19,669 bases of DNA, taken from the NCBI GenBank assembly GCA_015487435.1, contig WFPU01000275.1, positions 1 to 19,669 of the forward strand. The letters are read 5' to 3'. The position numbers and the translations under genes were made by a program. The DNA comes from Sulfurimonas sp. GTDB lineage: Bacteria; Campylobacterota; Campylobacteria; Campylobacterales; Sulfurimonadaceae. The notes under the pieces are model-generated. The model did no database searches. It was not told the origin of the DNA and worked only from the letters and a program-made list of their open reading frames with translations. Positions 14,341-19,669 of the stretch are shown one piece after another. How positions within the stretch are numbered: position 1 is the stretch's first letter; each line of letters opens with the position of its first letter.

Positions 14341-14378
14341 GTACTCCTTGAGGGTATTAAAATAGGATATTTATTATA

Positions 14379-16829
14379 GTGGAATATAACGCTCAAGATT
14401 TAGAAAAAAAATGGCAAAGTTACTGGGAAATAAATGAAAGTTTTGAGCCTAGTGATGATTTTAGTAAAGATAAGAAATATATATTAAGTATGTTCCCCTT
14501 TCCAAGTGGTCGCTTACATATGGGGCATGTAAGAAATTACTCAATTAGTGATGCTTTTGCAAGATATCATAGACAACAAGGTCTAAATGTACTTCATCCA
14601 ATAGGATTTGATAGTTTTGGGATGCCTGCGGAAAATGCTGCAATAAAAAATAATGCTAACCCAAAAACATGGACTTATGACAACATAGACTATATGAAAG
14701 GCGAGTTTAAATCTTTAGGTTTTTCTTTCTCTAAAACAAGAGAACTCGCTACTAGTGATGAGCTTTATACTAAGTTTGAGCAAGGCTTTATTATAGATAT
14801 GTTTGAAAAAGGTCTTTTGTATCGTGAAAAAGGTCTTCTTAATTGGTGTCCAAACGATCAAACTGTTTTAGCAAACGAGCAAGTAGTTGATGGGTGTTGT
14901 TGGAGATGTGATACCCCAATTGTTAAAAAAGATATGAATCAGTACTACTTTAAAATCACTCAGTATGCTGATGAGCTTTTAGATGATTTAAAAAAACTTG
15001 ATGGTGGATGGCCTAAGCAGGTTCTTACTATGCAGGAGAATTGGATAGGAAAATCAAATGGTCTTGCATTTGATCTGTTCTTTGATGATGAAAGCAAATC
15101 TAAACTTGATTCTAAATTTGATGGGTTTGATGTGTTTACCACTCGTCCTGATACAATTTATGGTGTTTCTTATACTGCTTTAGCACCTGAACATGAGATA
15201 GTTACATATATGATTGATAATGATCTTTTAGGTGAAGAGGTTGTAGCAGAGATTAAGAAGATGAAAAATACTTCATCTATCGACAGACAAAAAGAAAAAA
15301 GTGGAATCTCCCTTGGTTTGGATGTTATTCATCCATTAACAGGAAAAAAAGTACCAGTTTGGATAGCTAATTTTGTTCTTATGGATTATGGCTCTGGTGC
15401 AGTTATGGCGGTTCCAGCTCATGATGACAGAGATTTTGATTTTGCTAAAAAGTATGACTTACCTATAAACGCAGTTATAAAACCTTTTGAGGGTGAAGCT
15501 GAAGCAGATAAAGCCTTTACAGAAGTTGGCGAACTATTTAATTCAGGTGAGTTTGATGGGTTAAATTCTAAAAAATCTCAATATAACATCATCAACTATT
15601 TTGAAAAAAATAAAATTGGTAAAAAAACTACTAACTATAAACTAAAAGATTGGGGAGTGAGTCGTCAAAGATATTGGGGTGCTCCTATTCCGTTTATTCA
15701 TTGTGATGATTGTGGTTTGGTTATGGAGAAAAAAGAAAATCTCCCAATTGCTCTTCCAGAAGATGTAGAAATTACAGGTGAGGGTAATCCACTTGATAAT
15801 CATCCAACTTGGAAACATTGTAAATGTTCTAAATGTGCTAAAGATGCAATTCGTGAAACAGATACTATGGATACTTTTGTTGAGTCTTCTTGGTACTTTT
15901 TACGTTTTTGTGCATCTCCTAAAAATTGGGAAAAAGAGGCATTTTCAAAAGAGCAGGTAAAGTACTGGCTGGGTGTTGATCAATATATTGGTGGAATTGA
16001 ACACGCGATACTACACCTTTTATATGCAAGATTTTTCACAAAAGTTTTTCGTGATTTAGGATACATCGAATTTGATGAGCCTTTTGATAATCTTCTTACT
16101 CAGGGGATGGTGCTAAAAGATGGTGCCAAGATGAGTAAATCTAAAGGAAATACAGTTGATCCAGATGCTATCATTGCTAAGTTTGGAGCAGATACGGCAA
16201 GACTATTTATACTTTTTGCAGCGCCACCAACTCAAGAGCTAGAGTGGAACGATAATGCAGTAGAGGGTGCTTATAAATTTATAAAACGATTTTTTGATAG
16301 AAGTTCTAATGTAGTGGCGAGTGAGAGTATCCCATCAATTACACACTCTGAATTAAACAAAGATGAAAAGTACGCAAGAAAGAAAGTTTATGAAGCACTT
16401 GTTCGTGCAAATGAAGTATATAATGAAAAATTCACATTTAATACACTTATAGCTGGTGCTATGGAAGCTATGAATGCTTTAAATACTCAGAACAATTCAG
16501 ATGTATGGAGTGAGGGTTATTGGATACTTAGTTCTATAATGGAGCCGATTATTCCCCATGTGACACACGAAATTAGTGAAAAGTATTTTTCATTAAACAA
16601 CTTAAGTCCTCAAAAAGTTTTAGATGAAGTTTTTATAGAAGATAGCATTACTCTTGGTGTATCTATAAATGGAAAAAGAAGAACTGAGATAGAAGTTGCA
16701 ATAGATGAGAGTAAAGAAAATATAATTGCTTTAGCTAAAGAGGCTGGAGCTAAATGGTTAGAAAATAAAACAATAATTAAAGAGATAGTAGTTCCAAAAA
16801 AATTAGTAAACTTAGTAGTAAAAGGGTAA
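14379..16829 (+). CDS. leuS: Leucyl-tRNA synthetase
   Basis: 816 residues, normal for bacterial class Ia LeuRS. It charges tRNA-Leu with leucine and edits mischarged products. Visible: HIGH-type HMGH (47-50, in FPFPSGRLHMGH), Cys-rich segment WCPNDQTVLANEQVVDGCCWRC (zinc-finger-like region), CP1 editing domain with TTRPDT (254-259) and HDDRD (348-352, the Asp that binds the editing substrate), a second Cys cluster around CDDCG...CKCSKC (ZN1-type insertion before the catalytic half), KMSKS (584-588), anticodon-binding helices and a small C-terminal domain. Start is GTG 14379 with AGGA 11 nt upstream, slightly long. lptE follows after 2 nt. The gene is intact. Confidence 0.98.
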   Translation: MEYNAQDLEKKWQSYWEINESFEPSDDFSKDKKYILSMFPFPSGRLHMGHVRNYSISDAFARYHRQQGLNVLHPIGFDSFGMPAENAAIKNNANPKTWTYDNIDYMKGEFKSLGFSFSKTRELATSDELYTKFEQGFIIDMFEKGLLYREKGLLNWCPNDQTVLANEQVVDGCCWRCDTPIVKKDMNQYYFKITQYADELLDDLKKLDGGWPKQVLTMQENWIGKSNGLAFDLFFDDESKSKLDSKFDGFDVFTTRPDTIYGVSYTALAPEHEIVTYMIDNDLLGEEVVAEIKKMKNTSSIDRQKEKSGISLGLDVIHPLTGKKVPVWIANFVLMDYGSGAVMAVPAHDDRDFDFAKKYDLPINAVIKPFEGEAEADKAFTEVGELFNSGEFDGLNSKKSQYNIINYFEKNKIGKKTTNYKLKDWGVSRQRYWGAPIPFIHCDDCGLVMEKKENLPIALPEDVEITGEGNPLDNHPTWKHCKCSKCAKDAIRETDTMDTFVESSWYFLRFCASPKNWEKEAFSKEQVKYWLGVDQYIGGIEHAILHLLYARFFTKVFRDLGYIEFDEPFDNLLTQGMVLKDGAKMSKSKGNTVDPDAIIAKFGADTARLFILFAAPPTQELEWNDNAVEGAYKFIKRFFDRSSNVVASESIPSITHSELNKDEKYARKKVYEALVRANEVYNEKFTFNTLIAGAMEAMNALNTQNNSDVWSEGYWILSSIMEPIIPHVTHEISEKYFSLNNLSPQKVLDEVFIEDSITLGVSINGKRRTEIEVAIDESKENIIALAKEAGAKWLENKTIIKEIVVPKKLVNLVVKG

Positions 16830-16831
16830 TT

Positions 16832-17359
16832 TTGAATATATATTCACGAGCGATGAAAGTGTTAGTATTGTTGTTAATAGTGCAATTAATATCAGCATGT
16901 GGATATAGACCAAGTTCAAAATTTTCTCGTGATATACTAGGTCAAAAGATAAGTACTAGTGTTACTATCTCTGCGCAAGATCCAGAAAATACTGTTTTAA
17001 TTAAAGATGCTGTAGATAGCGCTATAGTTGAATCTCTTCAAGCATCATTAGTAAGCAGAGATCAATCAGATTCACATTTGGAACTTAGTATCTCAAAACC
17101 AAATTATTCACCAATTCAATATGATTCAAATGGATTTGTAATTACATATAGGATGAGCATAGGCTTAAATGTTATAAGATATAGTAATGGGATAAGCAAA
17201 AGCTATAAAACACACGGTACTTATGATTTTAGTGTAGCTCCAAATGCAGTTGTAACAGAAAAAGAAAGATTTGATGCAATAAAATTTAGTGCATCAAAAG
17301 CAATTAATGAATTTATCTCAAAAATATCAGCCGAGGGCGCAAGAATTAATAGGGAGTAG
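16832..17359 (+). CDS. lptE: LPS-assembly lipoprotein LptE
   Basis: 175 residues from TTG 16832, 2 nt after leuS, with AAAAGGG 6 nt upstream; ATG 16853 (MKVLVLLLIV) is an alternative that also yields a full signal peptide. A lipoprotein signal ends at lipobox ISAC, so Cys23 would be lipidated, then CGYRPSSKF, as in LptE/RlpB. The rest is a small alpha/beta domain with YRMSIGLNVIRY and a C-terminal helix. LptE plugs the LptD barrel and helps deliver lipopolysaccharide to the outer leaflet of the outer membrane. leuS-lptE adjacency is widespread in Proteobacteria and in Campylobacterota. Sequence similarity in this family is low, so position and signal peptide carry much of the call. Its maturation would need Lnt, encoded in the same window. 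Confidence 0.83.
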   Translation: MNIYSRAMKVLVLLLIVQLISACGYRPSSKFSRDILGQKISTSVTISAQDPENTVLIKDAVDSAIVESLQASLVSRDQSDSHLELSISKPNYSPIQYDSNGFVITYRMSIGLNVIRYSNGISKSYKTHGTYDFSVAPNAVVTEKERFDAIKFSASKAINEFISKISAEGARINRE

Positions 17360-17361
17360 TA

Positions 17362-18909
17362 ATGACAATTCAAACCATAATTAAAAAAGCTGTAAAACGA
17401 TTAGAGCTAGAAGGTAAACTTTTAACACCTGATTATTATGCAGAAGCATTTTGTAAAGAAGCAAAGATTGCTAAAATTAATGTTGAAGATTGCTCCCATG
17501 TAAAAAAATTTATAACCTCCCTTGACCCAAAATTTCAAAAAGAATTAAGTCAGTATCGTATTAAAAGTTTAGCCGAACTTGTTCGTTTTTTAGTATCTCG
17601 CTTAAACCGTACTAACCAATCTTTTTGCTCAAACAACCTTGAAGCACAAATAATTTTTACAAAACGTGTATTACAAGCTGTAGAAGTATTGCATAATAAA
17701 GAGGCTTCAGATTTAGCAAAACTTAGTTTTAAAATGCTAGAGGACAACCCAAGTACAGCAATAATTGATCAATTTAGACAACATTGGGTAAATTTTGTAA
17801 CTACTTATGATGATTCTTTTTTACAATTAATTGGGATAAAAGATAAAAATGATTTGCAAAAATCAATTCAAAATTTAGATTTTAGCTCTTTATCTTCATC
17901 TAAGACAAATGATAGTGATACAGCACTTAGTAAGGTAGCATCGTTATTAGTTTCATCTTTTGTACCCTCAATTGCTTCTAGTATAGATGATAAAATTGCA
18001 AATATTTCACAAAAGATAAATAATAATCCAAACCTATTAAACACTCCTAATATAGAAGATGAGATAAAAAAAGTTATAAAATTAAGAATAGCTCTTGATA
18101 AAAAAAGTGTAAAAGAGATGATAGAATCTTTAGATGGTGTTTTAGATAAATTATCACTTAGACTAATAGAGATGATTGAAAATACAGATAATTCAACTGT
18201 AGAGATTCAAAAAATAAAAAAAGAGTTAGAGTTATATAATACGGAAAATGAAAAAGAAAAAATAAGTTTTAAATTAGCACATAAAAAACTTTATACAATA
18301 GCTATAGCCTTAGAAGAAAATACAAAATCATTAAGTAATGATTTGAAAGAGCAAAGAGATGAAGTTGGTGCACTGAGTAAAAAAATCACCAAACTTGAAG
18401 CTGAATTAGAGAGTGTAAGGGAAGAATCAAAAGAAGATTTTTTAACTAAACTTTATAATAAAAGAGCCTTAGATGAATTTATGAAAATTAAAGAGGCTGA
18501 ATTTGATAGATATCAACATGATTTTTCAATTGTATTGTTAGATATAGATCATTTTAAATTAGTTAATGATAATTATGGACATGATGCAGGTGATGCAGTT
18601 TTATCTGCATTTGCTAAAATACTAAAGAGAGAAGCAAGAAGTGTAGATATAGTTGGTCGTTTTGGTGGTGAGGAGTTTATGGTGATTTTGAGTGAAACAG
18701 ACGCTAATGGTGGTGCTATCTTTGCAGAAAAAGTTCGTATACAAGTACAAAAAGCTAAATTTATGTATAAAAATGAAAGAATCAATGTTACTCTTAGTGC
18801 TGGAGTTAGTGAGCGTAAAAAAAATTCATCTTTAAATAATGTTGTAAAATCAGCAGATAATAATCTTTATAAAGCAAAAAATAATGGTCGAAACCAAGTT
18901 GTGAAATAG
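17362..18909 (+). CDS. Soluble GGDEF diguanylate cyclase with a long N-terminal domain
   Basis: 515 residues without signal peptide or membrane segment. Residues 1-270 are mostly helical and unassigned; about 285-358 is a likely coiled coil (KELELYNTENEKEKISF ... KKITKLEAELESVREE), then GGDEF domain 359-515. Catalytic and substrate residues: DFLTKLYNKR at 359-368, DIDHFKLVND (394-403), and GGEEF at 435-439. The product-inhibition I-site RxxD is intact (Arg426-Ser-Val-Asp429), five residues before GGEEF. It should condense two GTP to cyclic di-GMP, with the coiled coil aiding dimerisation. It sits 2 nt after lptE and 4 nt before folC, co-transcribed with essential genes. Activity is strongly supported; the input signal is unknown. 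Confidence 0.9.
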   Translation: MTIQTIIKKAVKRLELEGKLLTPDYYAEAFCKEAKIAKINVEDCSHVKKFITSLDPKFQKELSQYRIKSLAELVRFLVSRLNRTNQSFCSNNLEAQIIFTKRVLQAVEVLHNKEASDLAKLSFKMLEDNPSTAIIDQFRQHWVNFVTTYDDSFLQLIGIKDKNDLQKSIQNLDFSSLSSSKTNDSDTALSKVASLLVSSFVPSIASSIDDKIANISQKINNNPNLLNTPNIEDEIKKVIKLRIALDKKSVKEMIESLDGVLDKLSLRLIEMIENTDNSTVEIQKIKKELELYNTENEKEKISFKLAHKKLYTIAIALEENTKSLSNDLKEQRDEVGALSKKITKLEAELESVREESKEDFLTKLYNKRALDEFMKIKEAEFDRYQHDFSIVLLDIDHFKLVNDNYGHDAGDAVLSAFAKILKREARSVDIVGRFGGEEFMVILSETDANGGAIFAEKVRIQVQKAKFMYKNERINVTLSAGVSERKKNSSLNNVVKSADNNLYKAKNNGRNQVVK

Positions 18910-18913
18910 ATAA

Positions 18914-19669
18914 TTGAATTTAGACAAATTTTTAGATAATAAACCACTCTATTATGATGAAATTGACTATGAAAGATTTCCTAGAATATTTCATGGCATA
19001 AAACATCATTTTAAAATACCAAAAGTTATCCATATAATTGGAACGAACGGCAAGGGCACTACCGGTAGATTTTTAGCTACAGCACTTTTTAATCTTGGTT
19101 ATAAAGTAGGACATTATACATCGCCACATATTATGAAATTTAACGAAAGAGTTTGGTTAAATGGAGATGATGTAAGTGATGAAATTTTGCAAAATGAGCA
19201 TATTGAACTTAGTTCAATTTTGGATAAAGATGATTTAGAAGCACTTAGTTATTTTGAGTATACAACTCTTCTTGGAATGAGAGTTTATGCTGATTGTGAT
19301 TATGTTGTTTTAGAAGCTGGACTTGGTGGTGAGTTTGATGCTACAGCTGTATTTGATAAAATTTTAACCCTTGTAACTCCAATAGATATAGATCATCAAG
19401 CTTTTTTGGGAGATACAATTCAAGAGATAAGCACTACAAAATTAAATGCAATTCAAAATAGTGCAATTCTAGCAACTCAAAAGCATCCAGAAGTTTATGT
19501 TGTAGCAGAAAAAATGTCTAAAAATTACAATATTCAAAAAATAGAAGATATTTTAGATGAAAATAATTTGAAAAATATAAAAAATATTTCAAAAAAATTA
19601 GATTTAGTAAAATATTTAGAAAATAATCTATCTTTAGCTGTTAGTGCGTTGAATTTTTTAAATATAGAA
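18914..19669 (+). CDS. folC: Folylpolyglutamate synthase / dihydrofolate synthase (partial, 3' end outside window)
   Basis: An open frame of 252 codons begins at TTG 18914 and reaches the window edge. The codon directly before it is an in-frame TAA and no other usable start lies before the P-loop, so TTG is forced. Motifs: IIGTNGKGTT (about 42-51, Mur-ligase-type ATP P-loop), TSPHIMKFNERV, YVVLEAGLGGEFDATAV (the LEVGLGGRLDATN motif), and a following DIDHQAFLGDTIQEISTTK, where the Lys that is carbamylated in E. coli FolC (usually EKAGI) is retained but the flanking EKAGI reads TKLNAI. FolC adds glutamate to folates. The C-terminal glutamate-binding domain is cut off by the window. No clear ribosome site, so translation likely depends on the preceding gene. 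folC closes this cluster in H. pylori and C. jejuni too (from memory). Confidence 0.9.
   Translation, partial: MNLDKFLDNKPLYYDEIDYERFPRIFHGIKHHFKIPKVIHIIGTNGKGTTGRFLATALFNLGYKVGHYTSPHIMKFNERVWLNGDDVSDEILQNEHIELSSILDKDDLEALSYFEYTTLLGMRVYADCDYVVLEAGLGGEFDATAVFDKILTLVTPIDIDHQAFLGDTIQEISTTKLNAIQNSAILATQKHPEVYVVAEKMSKNYNIQKIEDILDENNLKNIKNISKKLDLVKYLENNLSLAVSALNFLNIE

Noticed and set aside
13831..14378. T-box leader controlling leuS
   Set aside because: No T-box core (TGGNACCGCG) and no specifier stem; the structured leader lies before the membrane-protein gene, not directly before leuS, and T-boxes are not expected in this phylum.
1..19669. CRISPR array, insertion sequence, prophage or toxin-antitoxin module
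   Set aside because: No regularly spaced direct repeats, no transposase or phage motifs, and no two-gene toxin-antitoxin pattern; gene order is housekeeping throughout.

Overview
This AT-rich window looks like chromosome of a Campylobacterota (epsilonproteobacterial) species, most likely Sulfurimonas or a close relative. The evidence is gene order. From memory, yajC-secD-secF-(small membrane protein)-leuS-lptE-folC is close to the order in Helicobacter pylori, rpe-dnaQ with rpmB nearby recalls Campylobacter jejuni, and rpmB followed by a K+ channel recalls H. pylori. Codon use, TATAAT-type -10 boxes without clear -35 boxes, and one- to a-few-base gene overlaps all fit. I see no phage, insertion sequence, CRISPR array, tRNA or rRNA.

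Layout: (1) 1-4085, minus strand: an HDOD-domain protein, a CheX-like multidomain protein, rpe, trpF and a window-truncated dnaQ-type exonuclease, mostly with 1-11 nt overlaps; rpe probably has its own promoter. (2) 4215-6783, plus strand: rpmB, a two-TM K+ channel with a cytosolic RCK domain, and argJ. (3) 6784-6920: a convergent intergenic stretch with two adjoining hairpins. (4) 6921-10834, minus strand: lnt, ppk and a gamma-carbonic-anhydrase-like protein. (5) 10835-10939: a divergent promoter region with a palindrome. (6) 10940-19669, plus strand: yajC, secD, secF; a 266-bp gap with a hairpin, a promoter and a structured leader RNA; then a four-TM DUF6394-like protein, leuS, lptE, a soluble GGDEF diguanylate cyclase, and folC, which runs off the window.

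Most genes are housekeeping: Sec secretion (YajC/SecD/SecF), lipoprotein maturation (Lnt), LPS assembly (LptE), translation (L28, LeuRS), arginine, tryptophan and folate metabolism, pentose phosphate cycle, polyphosphate. The signalling genes (HDOD + CheX pair, GGDEF protein) sit inside these clusters.

The most interesting item is at 13819-14001. A consensus -10 is followed by an RNA whose 5' end can pair with its 3' end to close a junction holding two hairpins, with a possible loop-to-junction pseudoknot. The same 3' bases can instead form a hairpin that buries the Shine-Dalgarno sequence of the downstream membrane-protein gene. That is the architecture of a translational riboswitch, and I cannot match it to any class I know.
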